Position numbers and translations under genes: made by a program. Shown piece by piece: positions 16,718 to 27,082 of a DNA stretch of 40,670 nucleotides (position 1 is the stretch's first letter; every line of letters begins with the position of its first letter). Source of the stretch: a virus; the IMG/VR virus record IMGVR_UViG_3300023281_001210, positions 1 to 40,670 of that record, one strand, 5' to 3'. The notes under the pieces were generated by a model. That model did not search any database and was not told where the DNA came from. It saw nothing but the letters and a program-made list of their open reading frames with translations.

Positions 16718-18246
16718 TGGCTATTTTAAGATATACTGCTAGCGCAGATAATACAATTACAAATGCTTATGAAGCCAATCTTGTAACTAGAGGTTCTGGC
16801 TCCAATATGGGTTATGCCGATTCTCTAGAAGTGTTTTCTATTTACGGACAAGAATCTGGTTCAACCGGACAATCACAGGAACTATCCAGAATATTGATTG
16901 AGTTCCCAGTTTCCAAGGTTTCTACCGATCGCACAGCAGGCACAATACCAGCATCTGGTTCAGTTTCATTCTTTTTAAAGATGTCCAACGCAGAGCATCC
17001 ATTTACGCTACCACAGGATTTTAATTTGGTGGTAGCACCAGTGTCTCGATCATGGTCTGAGGGTACTGGACTTGATATGGACGAGTATAAAGACCTAGGA
17101 GTATCTAATTGGATAAAATCTGATAGTTCTACATCTTGGACAGATGTTGGAGGTGACTACAGAACCGCCTCAAACTATAATGTTAGCTTTCCGCAGGGTT
17201 ATGAAAATCTAGAAGTGGATGTTAGCGATGTAGTAGAAAAGTGGATCTCTGGCGCTGACCCAGCTTTTGCTAATAACTACGGTTTTGGGATTCGCCTAAC
17301 AGCATCTCAGGAAGCTTATTTTTCATCCTCCACGGGCGCCGACGTGGGCCCGGTAATCCAGAACACTGTCGGGGCAACTCAATCATATTACACAAAGAAG
17401 TTCTTTGCTCGATCGAGCGAGTTCTTTTTTAAGCGTCCTGTTTTGGAAGCGCGCTGGGACTCGCGTGTCCAAGATGACAGAGAGAACTTCTATTTCTCTT
17501 CTTCCCGCGCGCCAGCAGAATTTAACTTAAATAGCCTGTATTTCTACAACTATGTAAGAGGTGGGTTGAGAAACCTCCCATCAGTTGGCACAGGAGATTT
17601 ATCAGTATCTTTCTACTCAAGTTCTTTTGGAACACCAACCGGATCAGCAATCGCATTATCAGCAGGAGGGAGCACGGTCTCTGCCGGCGATACAAACGCT
17701 ACGGCAAGTTATGTGAGTGCCGGCATCTATTCTTGTGATGTAGCTCTTACGGCGGCTTCTACACCCCTTCAAGAGATACACGATGTATGGCACTCCGGGG
17801 GAGTAGAGTTCTTTACTGGCTCATTCTATCCAGAGTTGATGCCAACTTACGATAGTGCCCCAACATTCAATAGGATTACATCTTGTAGAAATCTTAAAAA
17901 GAAGTATTCGAGACAAGATACAGCAAGATTTAGGTTCTTTGTTCGCGATAGGAACTGGTCTCCAACGATTTATACAGTTGCGACCGCAAACAATCCAACT
18001 GATGTTATTGAGAGCGCTTCATACGGCGTATATCGCGTAACAGATAATCTGTCAGCAGTCCCTTATGGAACTGGTTCGGATTACAGCACTTACTTATCCT
18101 ACGACAAAGAAGGCAACTACTTTGATTTAGATATGTCTCTTTTGGAAGCAGACTATATGTATGAGATAAGATTATCTTATTATAATGACAGCATTAATTC
18201 TTGGCAAGAGCAACCTCAAACGTTCAAATTTAGAGTTGAAGAATAG
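16717..18246 (+). CDS. DNRLRE-like domain virion protein (509 aa)
   Basis: A 509-residue protein whose first 210 residues look like a DNRLRE-type beta-sandwich. The run is LSRILIEFPVSKV, then LVVAPVSRSWSEGTGLDMDE, then the linking SSTSWTDVGGDYRT, and LEVDVSDVVEKWISG with NNYGFGIRLTASQE. This domain is best known in secreted bacterial surface proteins, so its use in a tail protein suggests host-surface contact or structural stiffening. The rest is Ser/Thr/Tyr-rich beta-type sequence typical of tail fibers or baseplate periphery. It overlaps gp6 by one base. It may be a short fiber or wedge outer protein. The domain call comes from pattern memory and is not certain. Confidence 0.6.
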   Translation: MAILRYTASADNTITNAYEANLVTRGSGSNMGYADSLEVFSIYGQESGSTGQSQELSRILIEFPVSKVSTDRTAGTIPASGSVSFFLKMSNAEHPFTLPQDFNLVVAPVSRSWSEGTGLDMDEYKDLGVSNWIKSDSSTSWTDVGGDYRTASNYNVSFPQGYENLEVDVSDVVEKWISGADPAFANNYGFGIRLTASQEAYFSSSTGADVGPVIQNTVGATQSYYTKKFFARSSEFFFKRPVLEARWDSRVQDDRENFYFSSSRAPAEFNLNSLYFYNYVRGGLRNLPSVGTGDLSVSFYSSSFGTPTGSAIALSAGGSTVSAGDTNATASYVSAGIYSCDVALTAASTPLQEIHDVWHSGGVEFFTGSFYPELMPTYDSAPTFNRITSCRNLKKKYSRQDTARFRFFVRDRNWSPTIYTVATANNPTDVIESASYGVYRVTDNLSAVPYGTGSDYSTYLSYDKEGNYFDLDMSLLEADYMYEIRLSYYNDSINSWQEQPQTFKFRVEE

Positions 18247-18253
18247 TTAAAGT

Positions 18254-21200
18254 ATGAGCTTAAAAAAGTATTTTGAGATAACAGAAGACATAAAGTCTCT
18301 GTCAGGTAAAACAGCGGAAGAAATCGGCTCTCAAGTAGAGTCGGCTGAATATCACGTACAAGACATTATCGAGGAAGAAAGGTATATCCCTAGGGTAGAC
18401 TTTTCTGATCCTGCTAACTTTGCTCGTTATGGCTCGGCTGTCGAATACTATGATCAAGCCATTAAAAGAATATATAATGAATATCCATACGATGGCTCAT
18501 TAAGAGAGCGCCTTGAGTGGCAAAACGAATCTACTTACATTGATTTACATATCTATGACAACCTATACCCTAGAACAAACGGGTATGCGATCATCTCAGC
18601 AGATGGTTGGGGAACACAAGCTTCCACCGCTGATGGGTATGGATTATCTGGAGATTTAGAATACATTTATGTAAAAGGTGGTCCGAACCCTAATCCAAAT
18701 GGTTCCACACCGCTTTCTACACAGTTCACAGGTTCTAACTATTACGAGCCAGATAAAAACAGAGTCTCAAACTTAGAGATTGATTTAGCAACCCAAGGTG
18801 CTTCCTTGGAGTTCTGGCTCAATAAAGCCAGTTTTATCACCAGTTCCACAGAAAAAGAAGTTCTCTTCGATCTTTGGAATGGCGAAAACTCATCTTCTGC
18901 TGATTATGTTAGGTTTAGATTAGAACTTTCTGGCGCTACAGATGGTTTGGATCCATTTCTTCTTACGATTTACTCTGGTTCAACAGGATTCTACCAGCAA
19001 TCTATTGCAGCAACTACATTTACAACAGCATCGGTTGCTGATAGTAACTGGCACCATTATGCTGTAACAGCCAAATCAGCATCAAGTGGCGTAACTACAA
19101 GATTCTATGTAGATGGAGATTTAAATAATGAAAGCACTCTTGGGACTTCCGGCATTGATGATACGGATAGTTCAAGCCTGAGAGCATACATTGGTGCTCT
19201 TATTGCTTCGCCTTCCGGCTCAACAGCAGCAGTAGGCGCCGGTAAGTTATCTGGATCAGTAGACGAACTTAGATACTGGAAAACGCAGCGTTCTTCTAAG
19301 GAAATAGGTCGCTTTTGGTTTACTCAAGTTGGAGGTGGAGTCAACACCGATCCAACGCCGTTTACAACAACAGAAGAATCTGCCAATGTAGACTTGGGAG
19401 TTTACTTTAAGTTTAACGAAGGAATCACGGGAGTTACAGCAACTGATAGTTCAGTTTTGGATTACTCTGGTCGTTTCTCGAATGGTGCCTGGACAGGTTA
19501 CACCACTAACTCTAGAAACACCGGTTCCGCGATTGTTCTTTCAAACGCAGCCATAAGTGAGTTCAAAGATCCTATCATTTACTCTTTCCACCCAGAAGTG
19601 GTGTCATTATCTTCGGGATTGGAATCCTCTGGATCGGCTCACGATGTTAATAACAATGCGTCCATATACAACTCGATTCCTTCATGGATTACAGAGGAAG
19701 ATGTTGAGGGATCAAAGAATGTTAAGTATCTAACGCAAATAATCTCCAGTTACTTTGATACATTACATCTTCAGATTGAGAACTTAAACCAACTTAAGAA
19801 TATTCAATACCCTAGCGGGAGTGATAAGCCACTACCATTTGCTGAAAAACTATTATCCTCATACGGTTTTGTGGCACCAGAGATCTTCTTAGATGCTGAT
19901 GTTCTTGAGAAACTAGCCGATAGAAGTGAAGATCTTGTATACGAAAAGTCTTTACACGATACAAAGAACATTATCTACCAGAACATTTACAACAACTTAA
20001 ACTACATTTACAAATCCAAGGGAACAGTAAAGTCGTTTAGAAACTTGATTCGCTGCTTTGGTATTGATGACGAACTTATAAAACTTAACATGTATGCTGA
20101 CAACGTTCAGTATGAAATGCGAAACAACAGAAGAAACGTCGTCGTCGCAGATAAGTTTGCTAACTTTAATACTGCCGAGAACAAATCTGCGACAGTATAC
20201 AACTATGCTGATTCTTCAAATGCAAATTCTGTTGGCTATGTAACGTCTAGCACAAGTTTGTCCGATGGGTATGCTACTACATTGGAAGCAGACATACTAT
20301 TTCCCCTTAAGTTGGACGAATCTTCAACTGTTTATGTTAATACTAACACTATAAGCGCATCACTATTCGGCGTTCATACAGCAGTAAATACAGCATCTGA
20401 TACAACGTGGGCTGCATCTGACGCATCAAACTTCCAAGTTTATGCCGTTAGAGATGAGTTGGATTCTACAAATGTTAAGTTTGTATTAACCGGCACTGCT
20501 GGCGGATCCGTGCCGGAAATATCGTCTGTCTTATATGAGGATGTGTATAACAACACAACTTGGAACCTTTCAGTTAGAATAAGGCCAGAACAATATCCAT
20601 TAAGAGGTTTGGTCGACGGCACTAACACAAACTACGTTGTTGAACTTCACGGCGTTGAGACCGATTCGGGAGAGATTCTAGAGCAGTTCACAGTTTCTGG
20701 AACTGTAACGAATCCACCAGCAGCATTCGTTACCGACAACAAGAGATTTTATATTGGAGCACACAGAACAAACTTTACCGGTTCTGTGTTAGAGACATCG
20801 GATATAAAGGTTAATGCTTGTAGATATTGGCTTGATTATATTCCAGATGAAGCTTTAGCAGCACACTCGCTAGATACTGAAAACTATGGAGCACTGCAGC
20901 CTCATCTTTATGCCTTCCCGTTTAATCCATCAGCTTCTTTTGGAGACGTAACACAGTTTGATACTCTAACATTTAACTGGGAGTTCTTAACTAATACTGG
21001 TTCTAATGCACTAGGGCAACTAGTAGTTGATGACATTAGTTCTGGGTCAGCCGATTTTACAAGATTTGGTGATTTAGGAAATATCCTAAACAAGCAACAC
21101 ACTGCTAGGGGTGACTTCTTTAAGGCATCCTCCACCACAGCAATAGATAAAGATTATGTTGTATCTTCTAAACTTAATCTACCAGAGAACATGCAATCAG

Positions 21201-24200
21201 AGGATATGGTTAAGGTTCTATCAACCGAAGACCAAGATGTCTTTACAACTGAGTCAAGACCGATAAACTATTACTTTGCTTTTGAAAAGAGCATGTATCA
21301 GACGATCTCTGAGGAGATTATCAACTACTTTGCAAACCTTAAAGATCTTCACAACTTAATAGGAGATCCCGTTGAAAGGTTCCGTCCCGAGTATAAACAA
21401 CTTAAGTTTATGCGCCAGAAGTTCTTTGAAAAGGTAGGCAACGATGAACTAGACTTTGACAAGTTCTATGAGTTCTATAAGTGGTTTGACTCTTCTTTGT
21501 CTGTGATGCTCGGTCAGCTTGTCCCAGCATCAGCCGATTTCTCCGATAATATAAAAACTATTATAGAAAACCACATTCTAGAGAGATCAAAATACAGAAA
21601 TATATTTCCTTTCCTTGAGAAAAAGGGAGCAACAGATGTATCTGGGATTGTTGATACACCTAATGGGGAGTATCCATCAGATTCTAGTCATCATGATTTA
21701 GCAGCAGGCTCTGGGATAAACTCTGCCACCAAATTGACAAAGAGACAGGTTGGGTCATCCAACTATCTTCAAACTAAAAGGTGGAAGTTCTTACACTCCC
21801 CGGATGAATCAGCAGATCAAGAAAATGCTAATCTACCATGGCAAAGATATCGCAAAGAATCGACATCCTCAGATAGAACTGGCATTCTAGACGCAGTACG
21901 TTCTGGTTATAACAGAAGGATTGGATCACCAGTTAAGCTGTCTGTACAAGCGCAGACGGCACTCGCTGGTACATCACGACATCAAAGCAACAAGCCTGAT
22001 TTTGCTTTCGCAGCCACACAGCCTTATGGTCCTCTTGTAGCGACATCTAATATTCCAAAAAATATTATGTTGTCCTTTGATACGGATGTGGAAGAGTTGA
22101 TTGATACACCAGACGTATACTCTCCGGAAGCCAAGCAAAGACTTGGCTTTGGATTGAACCCGTCAATCAACAGAGGCGACAACGATAAGTTAAAATTTGA
22201 TGGCAATATGTATGCCCCGTTTAGCTTATATAGCTCTTCTGTTACAACAGGATACAACTCAGTAGTATCCGCAGGATATAAGTCAGGCGTAACTGTCACA
22301 AACTTACACAATGACTTTGTTAATAATACAGATACTCCATTGCAGGGTCCATTCACAGAGAAGTTTGTTGGCGGAAGATATTATCGACATACAGAGTTGA
22401 ATGCCGGCACTGACACTCGCGAAAACAGAGCAGAAGGCTTCCGCCTAACTCTGGGACTAGACACTGGAAGCGCTGAGATACCGTCTGGTGCGGTTGGAGC
22501 ATTAGGCATAGTTCCGCCAAACTATCCGTTTGCGGACTCTCCAGCCGGCTCTGCACCCCTAGGATGGTTGGCTGATCTACCAACAGCCCAGAGGTTCAGA
22601 GATGAAACGGCAAAACGTGCGGTTAATATTAAGAATATCTTAATGACAACTGCTTCTGCCGGCACAAGATTGTCGGGAACAATAGCCCACAACGCAATCG
22701 GCAACTACCAGAAGAACTATCAAGTTATTCAGACGGCAGGTCGTTCTATCAATGATCCGTTTTTCCAAGATCAATCATTTGATTTTGCTCTTTATCCAGA
22801 GACACTAGCGACAAGAGGGCGCTTTCCGCTTTATTACGCAGTATTGTCACCGGCTGTAAAAGCGACAGGTACTATTGGACTTCTCAATAATCCTCCATCA
22901 TCATCCGTTCAAGCCTTTGATATACCGTTTTTAAGAAATGATGGAGTTGTTCAAAACATAGCAATCTTTTTTACAACAGCGTCTACTGATTTCTCAGGTT
23001 ATCCAACCATACTTGTGCAGGTTAAAGGCTCACTCACGGTTACCCGTGATATTCTTCAGGACGCTTTAGATGACTCTCCTTTTGGAACTGTTTACGGCGG
23101 CACCACGAGCGCTAACGGCGCCGATACGATTGATATAGTACAAGGGGCTGGTGGCGTATTAGGTAATGGAACTATCACAGATGACAGCTCTGGAAACTTA
23201 AGGGCAACCGGATTCACTGGCGGCGCCGATGCTATAATAGATACCGGAGAAGATAACGCAAACACAGGAGGCAACCTAAACTACGAGCTTCCAAACAGAA
23301 CCGGCGCGAACTCAAATGAAACTGTCATTGTTAACCGGTTCGCTGGTTGCGGCTACGAGGTGATGTCCCGGGGCTATATGGATCCTGCTCATGAAGAGTT
23401 ATCTGTATACAATGTATTACCTTACCGAAACCTTTCTGTTAGAAACTATGGCTTATCCGGCTCTGCGTCAGTTGATCCAACTGCTGGAAGAACTGTCACG
23501 ATTGTTGATCAGATTGGGAAGAATCGAGGTCTTGATCAAAGAGCCACACTTCACGCTGGTCCATTTGGTTCTGATGCAGCGTATGGTTCCGTACCGGCTA
23601 ACACATATGTTACAACTCCTTCTTGGCATAAGACTAACAGAAACAGACGACGACGTATTGCCTCTGCCTCTGCGGGATATTTCACACAAGAAGTATTTGA
23701 CAACTTATTCGTTCAACACGCTATCCCGCGTTCTACACAGCAGTACTCCTGGGTTACAGCTTCTCTGGCAGTGGGACAGATTATCTATGGAAATGATAGA
23801 CCATCTTGTTTTAGTGCGAGCACTTTAAGTCAACTAATCATATCAGGAACATATGAAGATACTACATTTGTTGGATTAACAACTGCTTTGGTAGATCCAA
23901 TAACCGCTTCTTCTCACACAATAGGTTTCCCACTTGATTCAAACTCTGTATCGGCTTATGTTAACGCAGACTATTGGCACGGATCAGCATTAGATAACGA
24001 TGCCGATTTGTTGAATGTTCTAACTACAATGCGTAACGGACCATACGGATACCCAACTTGGAAGCAAATCCGTGCTGGTGAGACAAAGGTCGCGAGAAAC
24101 TTAAGAGAAACAAACCAGATTGGTTATCTAGTCCCGCCAAAACGTTTGCTTGATTTGAAAGATGGACCAAGTTTAGGATTGAAGCCAAACACGTTTGTTG

Positions 24201-27082
24201 ACTTCACAGAAGCTCCTATCTCGATGAACTCTTCTCCAATAACCTTTATGTTGGAAGACAACACATCAGATTCTAATGTAGCAAACAATGTTATTGTTGA
24301 TGCTCCGTTTAGAAACGAGATCGATTACTTCTCACACAATGAGTTAAATAACTTCTATGGATTAAAGTCTAATGTCGACAGACTTAAATCTTATCGCTCT
24401 ATACTTGACTTTACTTTAAGTAGCAGCATGAGCGTAGCAGTTTCATACACAGAAAATCTATATCCATCGGATATCAATATGTTTGATGATATAGTTCGCA
24501 GAAGAACAAACTTTACTATCACAAACATTTGGGATGATGATAGAACCAAGCGCTCTGTCACATATGGCGGGGAAGATAACTCACAGGGAGTAGCCATTAA
24601 TTCTAGTTCAACTTGGCCTCTTGATGGTCACTTAAACTTTGCTACAACATCGTCTGTTAGGACTGATGATGGTGCTGGTGAACTCATGAACTCTTATTCT
24701 AGATTTGGTCTCCAAACTGTCGCAAATATTAGACCAGCGGCAACCTATGCTGCCCGCGTGCCCGCGGGATCATCGAGTGCAGGGGGCGATAAAGTTTATG
24801 CCGGCGATGCTCTCTGGGAAGCAGGAACGCAATCAGGCAAGAAGCCATATGAAGATTACTCTACATATGCTGAAAAGATTGCTTTGGTAGGAAAGGATCA
24901 CTCAATAGTCCCAGAGTTTAGAATCAGTGAACTTATAGAGACTTATGTAGAAGATAATGAGGGCGATTTCTTAGTTGATATTGATAATGTGTTTAGCCTG
25001 ACTGGGGCTGCTATCAGTGATAGTTCCCATACTGATTTCTACAAGACTTATTCAAACTCTGATTTCTTAAAGTATTTCTCTGTTATTGATGAGGATCTAA
25101 ATGAGCAACGTTCTGGGATTCTTAAGATCGAAAGAGATAAGGTTTCTCTTCGCTGTAACGCTCTTCTTAAGTTCCTACCATATAAGGGATTCTACCCGGC
25201 AGAAAGAACAGTAGAGTTGGCGTCCTTATTCTCGCGGTCTTATGCTCCATATGCTGAGGTGTCTGATGTCGGATCTGCGACTCGCTCTCAATCTTATAGA
25301 ACACTTTTAGAACCATTATTTTCACCGGGTATCTTATTTAATACGATCAAGTCTGGCATTGGTGTAAGCAGTTACGTCCTAGCCAATACTGGTACTGTCG
25401 CAAAAGATATTACTGCCAATGAATCAATTCCGGTTACTTCCTCTACAAACACGAGTTTATTTGAGGGTATAGTTAACTACGGCGCACAAATCTCTCTCTC
25501 ATCGAACAACCCAGCCAGCGCTGGCACAAACGGCTATTACATCCAAAAGATGCCTTTTGAGTCTCTATATCGTCCTTTGAGCTATTTTAACGAGAACTTT
25601 ATAACCGGCTCCGGAGCTTGGTATGACACCGGCGTAGCAAATGATGAACTTCTTGATAGTGGCGGCTCCGGAAATGTATACATGAAAATCAATGCCGGCA
25701 AGAAGTTCTACGAGCTAGCAATCGACAACTTCTTATGTGAGACAACTAACTTTTTCACAAATGGAATGTCGGGCATGTCCTCCAAAAGAGAGGACCAATT
25801 TGAGCCGGTTGTATCGGGATCAGAATACAGAATGCGTCTAAAAATGTTTAGAACTTTGACTACTGATCTAGAAGTAGATACGAGTTCTTTTGATATGTAT
25901 TCCCGCGAAGGCGCCTTTGGGTACCCACTAGGCGGCAACAACCCTAACCAGACGCGATCGTACTTTACACATGTAACTGCCCCTTACTGGTCTGGTTCGG
26001 CAGATATAGAGTTTGTATATACAGCACAAACTACGGGTGTACCGACTCTAGAAGAGATATTATCAAACACCTACTTTGTATATTCTAGACAAGCAAGAGA
26101 TGGATATCCCAATAGAACAGCGATGTACATGGATTCATGTTTTAATTTTAAACAGTATTATTCCGAAGTTCCCCGAGGCACAGTTTCTCCTCAAAAGCGC
26201 TGGTTAATTCAGCCAAAGTTTGAAACCCCAATATTAAACTTTGCGAATGCTGACAGCACAAGAACAACGGGAAGTTTTGTCGGTGGAGGACTTTCAACAG
26301 CAGAGCAGATAAAAGTGAAAGGAATGTGGCATCAATACGGCATAATCCCGACCGGTTCACAAGAAGGTGTATTCTATGTGGTTGAAAAAACCGATGGAAC
26401 TGCCGGTATATCCAATGCTACATTTAACTTTACTGATTTTAAATCTTTGGCTGATGTAGTCGGAATAGACACGGGAATCCCACAGCGAGTAGGGGAAGTT
26501 AAGAAGCAAAATGTTCTTGAAGAAGCAGTGGTTGCGATTCCATTCAAGACAGTAAACAATAGAAGAAAGTTCTTTGGCATCAAGAAAGATAATGTTGAGT
26601 ATGAAAACATTAGTCAAAAACTAGAGAAATATGTATTCCCACCAAAATTTGACTTTGTAACGAATGCGACAGTTAAACCAATATTGATGTATGCTTTCGA
26701 GTTCTCGGCAACGATAACACAGCAAGATATCGCTGATATGTGGCAAAACTTGCCGCCAAACATTAATGAAAAGTTCGAGCAAAAAGAAGTAGTTATCGAT
26801 GATAAGCAAGTTCTTGATTTACTCGTTGACAACTCTGAGGATATTCAGTGGCTTGTTTTCAAGGTTAAGAAGCGCGCCAAGAAATCTTTCGAGAAGTACA
26901 GAAGATCATTAGTAACAGAAGACACTTCTGCTTTCGAAGACAACATTGGCGACTATTCATATAACTGGCCCTACGATTACTTCTCATTGGTCGAACTAGT
27001 TAAGATGGATGAAACAGTTCAGTATGCTTCTAAAGATGTTGCTGGCGGTCCCCCAGTAGTAGCTGTAGGAAATGATACATAA
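18254..27082 (+). CDS. Giant virion protein with lectin-like jelly-roll domains (2942 aa)
   Basis: An 8.8 kb gene for a 2942-residue protein. Around residues 180-355 there is a LamG/ConA-like jelly roll, with LEFWLNKASF, then NWHHYAVTA near 265, then GSVDELRYWKTQR at the end. Residues about 670-862 look like a second jelly roll (FYIGAHRTNF ... ACRYWLDYIPDEAL). Between them, YIYKSKGTVKSFRNLIRCFG near 583-605 resembles the tail-protein-I-type linking segment. Residues about 1005-1060 (FAFEKSMYQTISEEIINYF ...) are helical. The C-terminal end has DIADMWQNLPPNINEK and WPYDYFSLVEL. I recall phrases such as IPRSTQQYSWVTASL from other uncultured marine phage structural giants (memory only). Likely role: outer baseplate or adhesin, binding host glycans. 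Confidence 0.75.
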   Translation: MSLKKYFEITEDIKSLSGKTAEEIGSQVESAEYHVQDIIEEERYIPRVDFSDPANFARYGSAVEYYDQAIKRIYNEYPYDGSLRERLEWQNESTYIDLHIYDNLYPRTNGYAIISADGWGTQASTADGYGLSGDLEYIYVKGGPNPNPNGSTPLSTQFTGSNYYEPDKNRVSNLEIDLATQGASLEFWLNKASFITSSTEKEVLFDLWNGENSSSADYVRFRLELSGATDGLDPFLLTIYSGSTGFYQQSIAATTFTTASVADSNWHHYAVTAKSASSGVTTRFYVDGDLNNESTLGTSGIDDTDSSSLRAYIGALIASPSGSTAAVGAGKLSGSVDELRYWKTQRSSKEIGRFWFTQVGGGVNTDPTPFTTTEESANVDLGVYFKFNEGITGVTATDSSVLDYSGRFSNGAWTGYTTNSRNTGSAIVLSNAAISEFKDPIIYSFHPEVVSLSSGLESSGSAHDVNNNASIYNSIPSWITEEDVEGSKNVKYLTQIISSYFDTLHLQIENLNQLKNIQYPSGSDKPLPFAEKLLSSYGFVAPEIFLDADVLEKLADRSEDLVYEKSLHDTKNIIYQNIYNNLNYIYKSKGTVKSFRNLIRCFGIDDELIKLNMYADNVQYEMRNNRRNVVVADKFANFNTAENKSATVYNYADSSNANSVGYVTSSTSLSDGYATTLEADILFPLKLDESSTVYVNTNTISASLFGVHTAVNTASDTTWAASDASNFQVYAVRDELDSTNVKFVLTGTAGGSVPEISSVLYEDVYNNTTWNLSVRIRPEQYPLRGLVDGTNTNYVVELHGVETDSGEILEQFTVSGTVTNPPAAFVTDNKRFYIGAHRTNFTGSVLETSDIKVNACRYWLDYIPDEALAAHSLDTENYGALQPHLYAFPFNPSASFGDVTQFDTLTFNWEFLTNTGSNALGQLVVDDISSGSADFTRFGDLGNILNKQHTARGDFFKASSTTAIDKDYVVSSKLNLPENMQSEDMVKVLSTEDQDVFTTESRPINYYFAFEKSMYQTISEEIINYFANLKDLHNLIGDPVERFRPEYKQLKFMRQKFFEKVGNDELDFDKFYEFYKWFDSSLSVMLGQLVPASADFSDNIKTIIENHILERSKYRNIFPFLEKKGATDVSGIVDTPNGEYPSDSSHHDLAAGSGINSATKLTKRQVGSSNYLQTKRWKFLHSPDESADQENANLPWQRYRKESTSSDRTGILDAVRSGYNRRIGSPVKLSVQAQTALAGTSRHQSNKPDFAFAATQPYGPLVATSNIPKNIMLSFDTDVEELIDTPDVYSPEAKQRLGFGLNPSINRGDNDKLKFDGNMYAPFSLYSSSVTTGYNSVVSAGYKSGVTVTNLHNDFVNNTDTPLQGPFTEKFVGGRYYRHTELNAGTDTRENRAEGFRLTLGLDTGSAEIPSGAVGALGIVPPNYPFADSPAGSAPLGWLADLPTAQRFRDETAKRAVNIKNILMTTASAGTRLSGTIAHNAIGNYQKNYQVIQTAGRSINDPFFQDQSFDFALYPETLATRGRFPLYYAVLSPAVKATGTIGLLNNPPSSSVQAFDIPFLRNDGVVQNIAIFFTTASTDFSGYPTILVQVKGSLTVTRDILQDALDDSPFGTVYGGTTSANGADTIDIVQGAGGVLGNGTITDDSSGNLRATGFTGGADAIIDTGEDNANTGGNLNYELPNRTGANSNETVIVNRFAGCGYEVMSRGYMDPAHEELSVYNVLPYRNLSVRNYGLSGSASVDPTAGRTVTIVDQIGKNRGLDQRATLHAGPFGSDAAYGSVPANTYVTTPSWHKTNRNRRRRIASASAGYFTQEVFDNLFVQHAIPRSTQQYSWVTASLAVGQIIYGNDRPSCFSASTLSQLIISGTYEDTTFVGLTTALVDPITASSHTIGFPLDSNSVSAYVNADYWHGSALDNDADLLNVLTTMRNGPYGYPTWKQIRAGETKVARNLRETNQIGYLVPPKRLLDLKDGPSLGLKPNTFVDFTEAPISMNSSPITFMLEDNTSDSNVANNVIVDAPFRNEIDYFSHNELNNFYGLKSNVDRLKSYRSILDFTLSSSMSVAVSYTENLYPSDINMFDDIVRRRTNFTITNIWDDDRTKRSVTYGGEDNSQGVAINSSSTWPLDGHLNFATTSSVRTDDGAGELMNSYSRFGLQTVANIRPAATYAARVPAGSSSAGGDKVYAGDALWEAGTQSGKKPYEDYSTYAEKIALVGKDHSIVPEFRISELIETYVEDNEGDFLVDIDNVFSLTGAAISDSSHTDFYKTYSNSDFLKYFSVIDEDLNEQRSGILKIERDKVSLRCNALLKFLPYKGFYPAERTVELASLFSRSYAPYAEVSDVGSATRSQSYRTLLEPLFSPGILFNTIKSGIGVSSYVLANTGTVAKDITANESIPVTSSTNTSLFEGIVNYGAQISLSSNNPASAGTNGYYIQKMPFESLYRPLSYFNENFITGSGAWYDTGVANDELLDSGGSGNVYMKINAGKKFYELAIDNFLCETTNFFTNGMSGMSSKREDQFEPVVSGSEYRMRLKMFRTLTTDLEVDTSSFDMYSREGAFGYPLGGNNPNQTRSYFTHVTAPYWSGSADIEFVYTAQTTGVPTLEEILSNTYFVYSRQARDGYPNRTAMYMDSCFNFKQYYSEVPRGTVSPQKRWLIQPKFETPILNFANADSTRTTGSFVGGGLSTAEQIKVKGMWHQYGIIPTGSQEGVFYVVEKTDGTAGISNATFNFTDFKSLADVVGIDTGIPQRVGEVKKQNVLEEAVVAIPFKTVNNRRKFFGIKKDNVEYENISQKLEKYVFPPKFDFVTNATVKPILMYAFEFSATITQQDIADMWQNLPPNINEKFEQKEVVIDDKQVLDLLVDNSEDIQWLVFKVKKRAKKSFEKYRRSLVTEDTSAFEDNIGDYSYNWPYDYFSLVELVKMDETVQYASKDVAGGPPVVAVGNDT

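Noticed and set aside
23391-23828. Plus-strand alternative frame of 145 residues inside the giant gene
   Set aside because: Out-of-frame shadow of the 2942-residue gene, whose frame is continuous here and contains the IPRSTQQYSW phrase.
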